Assembly (NCBI GenBank): GCA_902800305.1
Contig: CADCDP010000008.1
Coordinates: 87,235 to 151,234, forward strand
DNA length: 64,000 bases
Direction: 5' to 3'
Source: an uncultured Bacteroidales bacterium
GTDB taxonomy: Bacteria > Bacteroidota > Bacteroidia > Bacteroidales > Bacteroidaceae
A program made the translations under genes and the position numbers. This document shows positions 1 to 7,809 of the stretch, one piece after another. The first letter of the stretch is position 1. The number at the start of each line of letters is the position of its first letter. The notes under the pieces were generated by a model. It worked only from the letters and a program-made list of their open reading frames with translations. It was not told where the DNA came from and did not search any database.

Positions 1-1
1 C

Positions 2-1993
2 GTCAACTGGCGCATGCCGACGCTGACCGAAGCGCAGGAACTCATCAACAACACCGACCAGGAGTGGGCCACCATCGGAGGCGTGAACGGCACGAAGTTC
101 ATGAAGAAGACCGACCACTCGGTCTATATCTTCGTACCAGCAGCCGGATGGGACGGCAGCGGCAACGGCAACATCGGCACCGCTGGCGCATACTGGACAT
201 CGACCGCAAAGGACGAGAGCATAGCCTACGAGTTTGCCATCAGAGCCTCGGGTAACGCCACGGGCTACGACAGGAAGACCTACCAGTTCACCATCCGCCC
301 CGTGCAGATGTTCGCGGGCGAAGGCACCGAGGCATCGCCCTACCTTATCGCCAGCACGACGGACTGGAACAACCTCGTCTCGGCAGTGAACGCCGGCGAG
401 ACCTATAGCGGCAACTACTTCAAGATGACCGCCAACGTGGGCACCGTCTCGACGTGGATGACTGGCACGTTCGACGGCGACGGCAAGACGCTGACGGTGG
501 GGTACTCGAACACGACGGCAGATGTGAAGTGCGCCCCGTTCAGTACGCTTAACGGTGCCACCATCCAGAACCTCAAAGTGGCTGGCAGCATCAGTTCGAA
601 CCAGAGATTCATCGCTGGCATAGCCGCCTGGTGCAGCAGTACGGGCAACAACGTCACAAACTGCCTCGTCAGCGCTACCATCAACAGCAGCTATAAAGGC
701 AACGCCTCAGACGGCGGACTTGTGTCACTGGTTGACGACGGTGCGTCGCTCAACGTCACGGGCTGCGCCTTCGCGGGCAAGCTGCTGACGACCAACGGCA
801 CCACCTCGTGTGGTGGCATCGTGGGCTGGAGAAGGCCCAGCGGCACCGTCACCATCACCAACTGCCTCTACGCCCCCACCTCGGCAACGGGCAGCGAGAC
901 GTGGATTGCAAGCGCAGAAGGCGAAAACGGCAATGCCAACTTCTGCCGATGGAACGACTCTGAACCCACCATCACGAATTGCTACTACACCACTGACTTC
1001 GGCTCCGGCTCCTACACCGCCCAGGGCATCCAGGCGCACAGCATCAGCGCGGGCGACTATGTGAGCACGCTCGCCATCAGCGGCGACGCCACGGCGACTT
1101 ACGACGTCAGCGGCATCACGGTCTATAGCGGCGGCATCAGCTTCAACGATGGCAGCACCACCACCTTCTACGGCGGCAGCGGCCAGACCGTCAGCCTCGC
1201 CCTCACCGCCGAGACCCGCACCGGCTACCAGTTCAAGCAGTACGCCGCCTCGCAGGGCACGCTCTCTGGCGAGACCACCGACACGCCGACCCTCACCATG
1301 CCCGCCGCCAACTCGACGGCCAACGACGTAGTGACCATCTCGGCTGAGTACGACCCGACCTACAACGCCACCTTCGCCGATGGCAACGACAACGACGGCT
1401 GGACTATCAGCCCCACCTCTGGCGTAGCGGGAACGAGCGTCACCGTCAGCTACAAGGGCGAGAACAAGGTGAAGAGCGTGACGGTGACGAACAAATACGC
1501 CATCGCACACTCGCTGGCTGCATCGGTCGTGGGTGACATCGTCGGCACAGACGGACTGGCCTACTCCGTGGCAGAGAAGGGCAAACTGCCCGTGGGCGTG
1601 ACAGCCGCAGGCGTGGTGACCTACAAGAGCGGCGAAACCGGCATCGTGGTGGCATTGCAGAACCTCGCCACGAAGTACTCGTGGAGCGACGCCTTCACGG
1701 CAGCCGCCGCCTACACACCCGCCGTCAGCGGACAGACGTGGAAGCTGGGCACGAAGGATGAGATGAGCAACGCCATCCTTAACGACTACGCCGCGAAGTA
1801 CGGCTACATCACGGCAGCGGGCGGCACGTTCCCCTATCCCAACAACTACTGGTCGGCCACGGAAGTCGAGGGCTACACCACCGAAAGGGCATGGCGCATC
1901 TGGGTCGAGTCCAATGGGGTTCCCGCGTGGCACGACTGGGACGGCGTGACGAAGGCCACCGAGTGCCAAGTGCGGCCCATCATCGCCTTCTAA
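2..1993 (+). CDS. Surface protein with DUF1566/FISUMP-like modules, 5' end outside window
   Basis: The frame is open from base 2 and the first in-window Met (base 14) lies inside a domain, so the true start is upstream. About 660 residues are visible. The N-terminal part (WRMPTLTEAQELI, then AYWTST and a closing RPV) and the C-terminal part (KLGTKDEM, NYWSATE, CQVRPI) have the shape of two DUF1566/FISUMP-type modules. Between them are Gly/Ser/Thr-rich beta repeats, including an InlB-like stretch around residues 385-450. Base composition is much more GC-rich than the rest of the window. No C-terminal sorting tail is seen after the last module. It is probably an exported or surface protein; the substrate is unknown. 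Confidence 0.6.
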   Translation, partial: VNWRMPTLTEAQELINNTDQEWATIGGVNGTKFMKKTDHSVYIFVPAAGWDGSGNGNIGTAGAYWTSTAKDESIAYEFAIRASGNATGYDRKTYQFTIRPVQMFAGEGTEASPYLIASTTDWNNLVSAVNAGETYSGNYFKMTANVGTVSTWMTGTFDGDGKTLTVGYSNTTADVKCAPFSTLNGATIQNLKVAGSISSNQRFIAGIAAWCSSTGNNVTNCLVSATINSSYKGNASDGGLVSLVDDGASLNVTGCAFAGKLLTTNGTTSCGGIVGWRRPSGTVTITNCLYAPTSATGSETWIASAEGENGNANFCRWNDSEPTITNCYYTTDFGSGSYTAQGIQAHSISAGDYVSTLAISGDATATYDVSGITVYSGGISFNDGSTTTFYGGSGQTVSLALTAETRTGYQFKQYAASQGTLSGETTDTPTLTMPAANSTANDVVTISAEYDPTYNATFADGNDNDGWTISPTSGVAGTSVTVSYKGENKVKSVTVTNKYAIAHSLAASVVGDIVGTDGLAYSVAEKGKLPVGVTAAGVVTYKSGETGIVVALQNLATKYSWSDAFTAAAAYTPAVSGQTWKLGTKDEMSNAILNDYAAKYGYITAAGGTFPYPNNYWSATEVEGYTTERAWRIWVESNGVPAWHDWDGVTKATECQVRPIIAF

Positions 1994-2060
1994 CAACTCG
2001 CTAAATCGATCTTTGACATACTGAGACAAACGGATATTTTTACCTCTGCGGACATTTTTG

Positions 2061-2147
2061 TCTAAGGAGTGAAGGAGTAAAGGAGTAAAGGAGTCTCGGC
2101 GCGCTGCGCCGAAGGAAAAAAACTCCCAGACTCCCAGACTCCTTAGA
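2061..2147. repeat. Palindromic intergenic element
   Basis: Arms 2061-2070 (tctaaggagt) and 2138-2147 are perfect inverted repeats. The left arm continues as tandem ggagtaaa words and the right arm as agactccc words. A second palindrome (tcggcgc / gcgccga, 2096-2112) forms the tip. It follows the stop of the surface protein, so it may act as its terminator, although the T-run is weak. Confidence 0.55.
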
Positions 2148-2190
2148 ATAAAAAATCGCCTTCCTTAGCGGGAATGTCGGGAAATTGTTG

Positions 2191-2199
2191 TAACTTTGC
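2191..2199 (+). promoter_or_regulatory. Bacteroidota -7 box (TAACTTTGC)
   Basis: The box matches TAnnTTTG and lies 28 bases before the ATG of the antitoxin-like gene at 2227. A ttgt word upstream could contribute to the -33 element, but it is weak. Confidence 0.5.
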
Positions 2200-2226
2200 A
2201 GCCGTAACGTATAAACAACGAGAATT

Positions 2227-2478
2227 ATGGAAGCAACGACAACAAGAAGACGACGTACTGCGACACCCTTCACAAGGGCATGGAACCAAGCGAAGAAGCT
2301 CGACGATGGCGAGAAACTGCGGCTTGTCACGATGCTCATCGACAGCGTAAAGCCCATAACGACAACACCGTTAGACGAGGAGTTCGCCGATATGGACAAG
2401 GAACTGTACACGCCAGAAGAGGCCTACGAAATGACGATGAAGGACATCAAGGCTATCTACGACGATGCAACAGTATAA
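2227..2478 (+). CDS. Antitoxin-like small protein (addiction module)
   Basis: This 83-residue protein has a basic N-terminus (TTRRRRTATPF) and a segment KLDDGEKLRLVTMLIDSV. That segment resembles the LPxEEKxxLxxxLLxSL core of addiction-module antitoxins that pair with RelE/ParE toxins. The acidic C-terminus (EEFADMDKELYTPEEAYE) would suit toxin binding. It starts downstream of a -7 box at 2191 and overlaps the next reading frame by 14 bases, the usual arrangement for a translationally coupled antitoxin-toxin pair. The toxin partner is truncated. The family assignment rests on pattern similarity only. Confidence 0.5.
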   Translation: MEATTTRRRRTATPFTRAWNQAKKLDDGEKLRLVTMLIDSVKPITTTPLDEEFADMDKELYTPEEAYEMTMKDIKAIYDDATV

Positions 2479-2623
2479 GTATTTGTACACCAAGCGCACC
2501 GCCGCCAAGATAAGGTCGTTCTACCGGAACGTGGCCAAGAAGTACCGCCACACCTACTCGTATGAGGACATGGATCGGAACGTACACGAGAGCAATGATG
2601 CTTGCATCGATTGCCGAGCGTGA
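2465..2623 (+). pseudogene. Truncated RelE/ParE-type toxin
   Basis: A 52-codon frame starts inside the antitoxin gene with MQQYKYLYTKRTAAKIRSFY, then YRHTYSYEDMDRNV. This looks like the N-terminal half of RelE/ParE-family toxins of roughly 100 residues. It then stops after an unrelated Cys-containing tail. The catalytic C-terminal beta-strands are absent, and a hairpin (2650-2683) follows. I infer a 3'-truncated, inactive toxin. If the protein is instead complete, it would be an unusually short member. Confidence 0.45.
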
Positions 2624-2649
2624 GCGATTTCGGCCAAAGGCCAAAATAT

Positions 2650-2683
2650 CCGCCGAGACATCCTGCACAGGATGCCCCGGCGG
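2650..2683. repeat. Hairpin after the truncated toxin
   Basis: Nested stems ccgccg/cggcgg (2650-2655 with 2678-2683) and catcctg/caggatg (2659-2665 with 2668-2674). No T-run follows, so terminator function is uncertain. Confidence 0.4.
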
Positions 2684-2759
2684 TTCCGTTTTGTCTCAGT
2701 ATCGTCGGAGGACGACATCATAAAAGTAAAAACAAAAATAAAAGTAAATAAAAACAACA

Positions 2760-3632
2760 ATGAAAAAGACAATTCTTAGTTTGCTCGTCGCGCTCATGGC
2801 GACGACGGGCGCAAATGCACAGACCGGCAATGTCACGATGACCGGCGGCTGGAGCACCACCAACAGCCAGTACGAGTACTCCGGCACGTTCGACATGCCC
2901 GCCTACGACGTGGAGGTGAGTACGGAGCTGTGGTACTGCCTCGACGAGGAAGCTACCGACAACCAGACGAAATACGGCACGAAGACCAATGTTTTCCTCA
3001 AGCGCACGTTGGTTACGTTGCCTGGTGGTGGCGGCTGGAATACGTTCTGTGCCCCCTTTACCATCTCTGACCCAGCAGCCGTATTTGGCACAGGCGTAAA
3101 GGTGAAGGCTTTCACTGGCTCTGCACTTACTAACGGTACCCTGACTCTCTACTTCGAGAATGCTTCAACCATCGCAGCTGGTACCCCGTACCTCATCAAG
3201 CTCCCCGGCGAGACTACCGTTAACCTCGCTGCTGACGGCAACGAGTTCTCTAACATCACTCCAGATTGGACTATTCACAATGTTACAGGCACCGGCGGAT
3301 ACGCCACATTCGTTCCCCTGCTGGAAAAGACTTGGTTGACGGAAGGCAAAGACAAGCTCTTCGTTGTAGGCGGCAATTCCTTGACCTATCCTGACAGTGA
3401 AGACTACATGAAGGGCTTCCGTGCCTACTTCCAACTGGCTGACGGTGTGAACAACGCTCGTGCCTTCGCCATGGACTTCGGTGACGAGGAAGTGACGGGC
3501 ATCATCGGTCTCTCGGCTGACGAGCGCAACACAGACGGTGCTATCTACACATTGGATGGCCGCCGCGTCAATGGCAAGCCGACGCAGAAGGGCATCTATA
3601 TCCAGAACGGAAAGAAAGTAATCATCAAGTAA
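2760..3632 (+). CDS. Secreted protein with Por/T9SS-type C-terminal sorting tail
   Basis: A Sec signal peptide is clear (MKKTILSLLVALMATTGANA, cut before QTGN). The 290-residue protein begins with a remnant of a bacterial beta-repeat (FDMPAYDVEVSTEL) and continues as a beta-rich domain. It ends in AIYTLDGRRVNGKPTQKGIY followed by a Lys-rich VIIK end. That ending is the short type A-like tail recognised by the type IX secretion machinery in Prevotella and relatives. The export route is therefore inferred to be Sec to the periplasm and then T9SS to the surface. No enzymatic motif was recognised. A 60-residue companion gene follows after 29 bases. Confidence 0.7.
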   Translation: MKKTILSLLVALMATTGANAQTGNVTMTGGWSTTNSQYEYSGTFDMPAYDVEVSTELWYCLDEEATDNQTKYGTKTNVFLKRTLVTLPGGGGWNTFCAPFTISDPAAVFGTGVKVKAFTGSALTNGTLTLYFENASTIAAGTPYLIKLPGETTVNLAADGNEFSNITPDWTIHNVTGTGGYATFVPLLEKTWLTEGKDKLFVVGGNSLTYPDSEDYMKGFRAYFQLADGVNNARAFAMDFGDEEVTGIIGLSADERNTDGAIYTLDGRRVNGKPTQKGIYIQNGKKVIIK

Positions 3633-3661
3633 AACAACGAATTTAACGAATTGCACGAATT

Positions 3662-3844
3662 ATGGAAAAGAAAGAATATATGGTGCCCACGGCACAAATC
3701 TTCATGGTCGATCTGAAGCATCAGATAACGAACGCTTCGTCGAAGAGCGCGAGCACCAGTGGTCTCGACGACAACTCCGATGACGGAACAGATGAGGAAC
3801 TCCACTACAACAATAGTGGTGCCAGCCAGTGGTTAGCTTGGTAA
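3662..3844 (+). CDS. Small companion protein of a T9SS-secreted protein
   Basis: A 60-residue frame starts MEKKEYMVPTAQIFMVDLKH and continues with a Ser/Asp-rich middle and a short aromatic end (QWLAW). Small proteins of this pattern (a KKEYxxP start, a hydrophobic strand, then a Ser/Gly/Asp tail) recur in Prevotella and Bacteroides, often next to secreted proteins. Their function is unknown to me. The gene lies 29 bases behind the T9SS-tailed gene on the same strand, so the two are probably co-transcribed. It has no Cys cluster or double-Gly leader that would make it an obvious RiPP precursor. Confidence 0.55.
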   Translation: MEKKEYMVPTAQIFMVDLKHQITNASSKSASTSGLDDNSDDGTDEELHYNNSGASQWLAW

Positions 3845-3986
3845 ATAATCTTCCATCCCTCACCTCCACCCCCGCCCCCTCCCCTCCGAGTGGTCGGGGG
3901 TGTTGTTATTGCCTCTATAAAACCCTTATTTGTTCCAATAATTTAAGTTTTTTATTGCGACAGGCTTATAAATCAATATTTTTATG

Positions 3987-3995
3987 TAGCTTTGC
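3987..3995 (+). promoter_or_regulatory. Bacteroidota -7 box (TAGCTTTGC)
   Basis: It lies 29 bases before the ATG of the first DUF3791 gene and is the only promoter-like site found for the three-gene unit at 4024-4995. Confidence 0.55.
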
Positions 3996-4023
3996 ATCCA
4001 GAATCATTAAAGCAACGAGAATT

Positions 4024-4260
4024 ATGGCTACAGAAGAGAAACGAGAAGCTAAGAACCGCATCGCCTACACGGTGATGATAGTCCGCGACTTCGGCGATGC
4101 TCACAACCTGACGCCGCGTCAGGCACACAGCTACCTGCGCCGTCACAAGGCGATGGACTATCTCGACGAGTTCTACGACGTGGAGCACACCCTGTCGCCC
4201 GCCGACACGCTGGAATCACTCGACATCATCAGCAAACGCAACGGAGGACATGTAGCATGA
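4024..4260 (+). CDS. DUF3791 protein, first of two in a toxin-like operon
   Basis: The 78-residue protein MATEEKREAKNRIAYTVMIV matches the DUF3791 pattern: a helix, then a DFGDAHNLTPRQAHSYL segment and a YLxEFYDVEHTLS end. The ATG at 4024 is chosen because it lies 29 bases after a -7 box and upstream codons would cross that promoter. Its stop overlaps the start of the DUF3990 gene (ATGA). DUF3791 proteins are small helical proteins found beside DUF3990. I infer an antitoxin or substrate-adaptor role, which is unproven. Confidence 0.7.
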   Translation: MATEEKREAKNRIAYTVMIVRDFGDAHNLTPRQAHSYLRRHKAMDYLDEFYDVEHTLSPADTLESLDIISKRNGGHVA

Positions 4261-4751
4261 CGAGACTCTATCACGGTTCTAACCAGGAGATAGGCGAGAT
4301 AGACCTCTCGCTCGGACTACCCGACAAAGACTTCGGGCAGGGCTTCTACCTCACCCACCTGCGCCACCAGGCCGAGCGCATGGCACTCTCGAAGTGCAGC
4401 CGCTCGCAGGGCAAGACACCCACGGTGACCGTCTATGAGTTCGACGAGGAGGAGGCGCGGCGACAGAAGCTTCGCATAAAAGTGTTCGACAAGCCCACCG
4501 AGGCTTGGGCGAAGTTCGTCAACGACAACCGCCACGCCAGCCGCACCGGTTTCACCCACCAGTACGACATCGTGATAGGTCCCGTGGCCAACGACAGCAT
4601 GGCCACGCAGTTCCGCCTCTTCGAGGAGGGCTACATCACCCTGCGCCAGCTGGCCAGTAAGATCACCTTCCCGAAGGACAATAGCCAGCACTTCTTCGCC
4701 ACCGAGCGGGCCGTCAGCCTGCTCAGAAAGGTGGAAGTCATCACTCTATAA
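4257..4751 (+). CDS. DUF3990 protein, putative ADP-ribosyltransferase-fold toxin
   Basis: This 164-residue protein carries the DUF3990 pattern. It has LYHGS near the N-terminus (His), FGQGFYLT (Tyr) around residues 25-32, and near the C-terminus NSQHFFATERA with a Gln where ADP-ribosyltransferase folds carry the third active-site residue. DUF3990 is, to my knowledge, grouped with ADP-ribosyltransferase-like families. An NAD-dependent modifying toxin is the natural inference. It is translationally coupled (ATGA) to the preceding DUF3791 gene and is followed after 13 bases by a second DUF3791 gene, so the unit is probably toxin plus two small partners. Confidence 0.65.
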   Translation: MTRLYHGSNQEIGEIDLSLGLPDKDFGQGFYLTHLRHQAERMALSKCSRSQGKTPTVTVYEFDEEEARRQKLRIKVFDKPTEAWAKFVNDNRHASRTGFTHQYDIVIGPVANDSMATQFRLFEEGYITLRQLASKITFPKDNSQHFFATERAVSLLRKVEVITL

Positions 4752-4764
4752 AAACGACACGACT

Positions 4765-4995
4765 ATGCGCGAACCCGAAACCAAAGAACAGAAGTTCCTT
4801 ATCGACTGCATCATCGCCGACCTGGCTTTCTACCTCATGGAGGACGAGGGTATGACTGTGAACGAGGCTCTGGGCACCGTCTATGACTCCGAGTACTACA
4901 ACCTGCTCAACAACCTCGACACGGAACTCTACCTCCGTGGCTCGCTGAACAACTACCACTACCTGCGCCGCGAACTGGACTACGGTAAGCCGTAG
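4765..4995 (+). CDS. DUF3791 protein, second copy
   Basis: This 76-residue acidic protein (EQKFLIDCIIADLAFYLMED, then MTVNEALGTVYDSEYYNLL and LYLRGSLNNYHYLRREL) fits DUF3791 but differs clearly from the copy at 4024. It sits 13 bases after the DUF3990 gene and closes the operon. Two divergent DUF3791 proteins flanking one DUF3990 protein suggest distinct roles, for example one neutralising and one regulatory. That is inference from order only. Confidence 0.6.
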   Translation: MREPETKEQKFLIDCIIADLAFYLMEDEGMTVNEALGTVYDSEYYNLLNNLDTELYLRGSLNNYHYLRRELDYGKP

Positions 4996-5112
4996 CATCC
5001 CCCATGCGTGTCGTCATCGAACAATTTCGTGTAGGAAAGGATTGTCTGTATTCCCCTCCCCCCACCATGATTTTGTTTTTTCTCCGTTGCCTTTCACTTT
5101 TCTGTGAAAATA

Positions 5113-5145
5113 TTTGGTGGGTTCGCAGAAAACGCTTACCTTTGC
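5113..5145 (+). promoter_or_regulatory. tRNA promoter: TTTG ... TACCTTTGC
   Basis: The -33 element TTTG (5113-5116) and the -7 box TACCTTTGC (5137-5145) are separated by 20 bases, the classical Bacteroidota spacing. They end 12 bases before the mature tRNA. Confidence 0.7.
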
Positions 5146-5157
5146 AATTGAAATGAT

Positions 5158-5230
5158 GCGGTAGTGGCTCAGTTGGTAGAGCATTGGCTTCCCAAGCCGA
5201 GGGTCGCGGGTTCGAGTCCCGTCTACCGCT
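5158..5230 (+). tRNA. tRNA-Gly (anticodon CCC)
   Basis: The 73-base sequence folds as a cloverleaf. The acceptor stem is gcggtag/ctaccgc with discriminator T, the anticodon loop ttcccaa gives CCC, and the T-arm contains ggttcgagtcc. No CCA is encoded. A good promoter lies just upstream and a 21-bp inverted repeat lies just downstream. Confidence 0.95.
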
Positions 5231-5238
5231 CAACGTGT

Positions 5239-5322
5239 TTTACGGTCTTGCGGTTTTACGGTTGTACGGTTATACGGTCAAGTGACCTCACCGTAAAAAC
5301 AGTAAAACCGCAAGACCGTAAA
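5239..5322. repeat. 21-bp inverted repeat behind tRNA-Gly
   Basis: Arms 5239-5259 and 5302-5322 are perfect inverted repeats built from acggt/cggtt words. The interior (5258-5278) contains a 21-base word that recurs exactly at 13682-13702. The element lies between the tRNA and nhaD. It could terminate the tRNA transcript, but it lacks a clean T-run. Confidence 0.7.
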
Positions 5323-5363
5323 GAATATAAAAACCGTATAACCACAAAACCGGAAAAAGACTT

Positions 5364-6746
5364 ATGTTGTTGATGACATTGATTATAGTGGCAGTGCTGT
5401 TCGTCGGGTTTGTCCTGATGAGTACGGAGCAGGTGCATCACGTCAACCGTGCAACGGTGGCGATGGTATGTGGTGTGATTGCGTGGGTGATGTATCTTCT
5501 TCGGGGTGGGGAATATGTGGAGCTGATGCACAATACCGAATATCAGGCGTTTTTGGGTGGAGAGGCATCCACCACGACGGCTTTGAAGTATTTCGTGGCA
5601 GAAAATGTCATTACGAAGTACATCATCGAAGCATGTTCCGTCATTCTTTTCCTGATTGCCACCAACACCATCGTGGAGGTGCTGCACAACAATGGTGTGT
5701 TTGACTCGCTTATCTCTTGGCTACGGATGCGGAGCAGCCGTATGTTCCTGTGGGTCATCTCGTTGTTGACTTTTGCCATTTCAGCCAATGTGGACAATCT
5801 CACGACGGTGGTACTGATGATGAGCATCATCACGCAGATTGTTCGCAATCACCATCAACGGGTCATCTATGCCTGCACTATCATGATGGCGGCATGTCTG
5901 GGCGGATGTTTCACCGCCATTGGCGACATGACGTCGGTGATGCTTTGGGTGCGTGGCCTGATTACTCCGTCGGCCTACGCAGCTGGGTTGTTCTTGCCCT
6001 CCTTCGTTAGCCTGTGTGTGTTCAACTTGTTGATTGGCATGAAACTTCATGGGCGCGTGGAGCTGTTTTCCATCCTGTCTCGCTACAATGGCGATGACTC
6101 CCTGTTGCCCGCTTGGCAGAAGGTGATGCTCTTGGTGTTGGGTATTGCGGGGCTGTGGTTCATCCCTTCGTTCCACTACATCACCAAGTTGCCTCCTTTC
6201 CTCGGGGCGTTGTCGGTACTGGCACTCATCTGGGCAGTGGAAGGACTGTGCAATCTGGAACGCAACGGTAATGTGCTGATGGTGCAGCGCCATTATTTCC
6301 GTACCACTGAGTTCATCGGTATGCGCCTTATCCTCTACTTTTTGGGCATCACCCTTTGTATTGGTGCCATCGCAGAGTGTGGGGCATTGGACTTCGTGGG
6401 GCACTGGTTGGAGACATATATAAATAATGTATATGTGTATGGTATTGCACTGGGACTTCTTTCTACCGTGATGGACAATGTGCCGCTGATGATGACGGGC
6501 ATGAATCTGTTTCCGCTCGACACGGTGGCCGATTCTACCTCAGCGTTCGTGCAGAATGGTGTCTATTGGCAGTTGCTCTCCTTCTGTTGTGCCTGTGGCG
6601 GTTGTCTGCTGTTCATCGGTACGATGGCTGGTCAGGCGGTGTTGGAGGTGGAGCGTATTCGTTTCAAGTGGTATATCCGGCATTACCTCTGGCGTGCCCT
6701 TGTGGCGTGGTTGGTGGGACTCGGTGTGTTTTGGCTCATACATTGA
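5364..6746 (+). CDS. nhaD: Na+/H+ antiporter, NhaD family
   Basis: The 460-residue protein is almost entirely hydrophobic, with about 11-12 predicted membrane segments. The family signature FAISANVDNLTTVVLM (around residue 140) and a second conserved segment near STVMDNVPLMM place it in the NhaD branch of the ion-transporter superfamily. It would exchange Na+ for H+ across the inner membrane, for pH and salt homeostasis. In this window it lies 13 kb upstream of the rnf ion pump, which could set up the gradient it uses. It follows the tRNA-associated repeat and is followed after 51 bases by pfkA. Confidence 0.88.
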   Translation: MLLMTLIIVAVLFVGFVLMSTEQVHHVNRATVAMVCGVIAWVMYLLRGGEYVELMHNTEYQAFLGGEASTTTALKYFVAENVITKYIIEACSVILFLIATNTIVEVLHNNGVFDSLISWLRMRSSRMFLWVISLLTFAISANVDNLTTVVLMMSIITQIVRNHHQRVIYACTIMMAACLGGCFTAIGDMTSVMLWVRGLITPSAYAAGLFLPSFVSLCVFNLLIGMKLHGRVELFSILSRYNGDDSLLPAWQKVMLLVLGIAGLWFIPSFHYITKLPPFLGALSVLALIWAVEGLCNLERNGNVLMVQRHYFRTTEFIGMRLILYFLGITLCIGAIAECGALDFVGHWLETYINNVYVYGIALGLLSTVMDNVPLMMTGMNLFPLDTVADSTSAFVQNGVYWQLLSFCCACGGCLLFIGTMAGQAVLEVERIRFKWYIRHYLWRALVAWLVGLGVFWLIH

Positions 6747-6797
6747 AGCTCCTTATTCTTTTATTATCCATGAAAAAACAAACAAAAACAAAGAGAT

Positions 6798-7775
6798 ATG
6801 GCGAAGATTAATTGTATCGGTATTCTCACGTCGGGGGGTGACTCTCCTGGCATGAATGCGGCCATCCGTGCCGTCACTCGTACTGCCATTTGCAAGGGTT
6901 TCACGGTGAAGGGCATCTATCGTGGCTATGATGGGTTGGTGAATGGAGAAGTTAAGACATTCACCACTGAGAGTGTGAGCAACATTGTCGCACGGGGAGG
7001 CACTATCTTGAGGAGTGCCCGCAGTAAGGCGTTTATGACTCCCGAAGGACGTAAACAGGCATACGAAACGATGCAACGGGAAGGCATCGATGCCTTGGTG
7101 GTCATCGGTGGTAATGGGTCGCTGACGGGTGCCCGCATCTTTGCGCAAGAGTATGATGTGCCCTGCATCGGTCTTCCTGGCACCATCGACAACGACCTCT
7201 ATGGCACCGATCTGACGATTGGCTATGACACTACGTTGAACACCATCGTGGAGTGTGTGGACAAGATTCGTGACACCGCCAACTCTCACGAACGCATCTT
7301 CTTTGTGGAGGTGATGGGGCGTGACGCAGGATTTCTGGCACAGAACAGTGCTATCGCTAGTGGTGCTGAGGCGGCCATCATTCCCGAAGACAGCACCGAT
7401 GCTGACCAGCTGGAGCACTTTATCGGTCGTGGCATTCGCAAAAGCAAGAACTCCAGCATCGTCATTGTGAGTGAAAGTCCTAAGTGTGGTGCTATGTTCT
7501 ATGCCGACCGTGTGAAGAAGGAATACCCTCAGTATGATGTGCGTGTGTCCATTCTTGGCCACTTGCAGCGTGGTGGTTCCCCATCTGCCCGCGACCGCAT
7601 TCTGGCGAGCCGACTGGGTGCCGGAGTCATTGATGCCATCTTGGACGGTCAGCGTAATGTGATGATAGGCATCCGCAATGACGAGGTTGTGTACATACCT
7701 TTTTCCGATGCCATCCGTTCAGACAAAGCCATGAACAAAACACTCATTCGGGTGCTTGATGAGTTGTCGATTTAA
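6798..7775 (+). CDS. pfkA: 6-phosphofructokinase
   Basis: This is a 325-residue PfkA-type enzyme that phosphorylates fructose 6-phosphate to the 1,6-bisphosphate in glycolysis. Visible motifs are [17 protein letters not shown] (nucleotide loop), [12 protein letters not shown] with the catalytic Asp, MGRDAGFLA, and [14 protein letters not shown]. The segment [10 protein letters not shown] carries Asn where the E. coli enzyme has the metal-binding Asp. I believe this variant is common in Bacteroidota, so it does not by itself argue against activity. Fructose-bisphosphate aldolase, the next glycolytic enzyme, is encoded at 37551. Confidence 0.93.
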   Translation: MAKINCIGILTSGGDSPGMNAAIRAVTRTAICKGFTVKGIYRGYDGLVNGEVKTFTTESVSNIVARGGTILRSARSKAFMTPEGRKQAYETMQREGIDALVVIGGNGSLTGARIFAQEYDVPCIGLPGTIDNDLYGTDLTIGYDTTLNTIVECVDKIRDTANSHERIFFVEVMGRDAGFLAQNSAIASGAEAAIIPEDSTDADQLEHFIGRGIRKSKNSSIVIVSESPKCGAMFYADRVKKEYPQYDVRVSILGHLQRGGSPSARDRILASRLGAGVIDAILDGQRNVMIGIRNDEVVYIPFSDAIRSDKAMNKTLIRVLDELSI

Positions 7776-7809
7776 CTTTCTAAGTTCTTGAGTTTTTAAG
7801 TTTGGCGAT

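Noticed and set aside
725..2029. A 434-codon minus-strand frame opposite the surface protein
   Set aside because: It mirrors the GC-rich coding strand, has Arg/Val/Gly-biased content without motifs, and the plus strand has clear domains.
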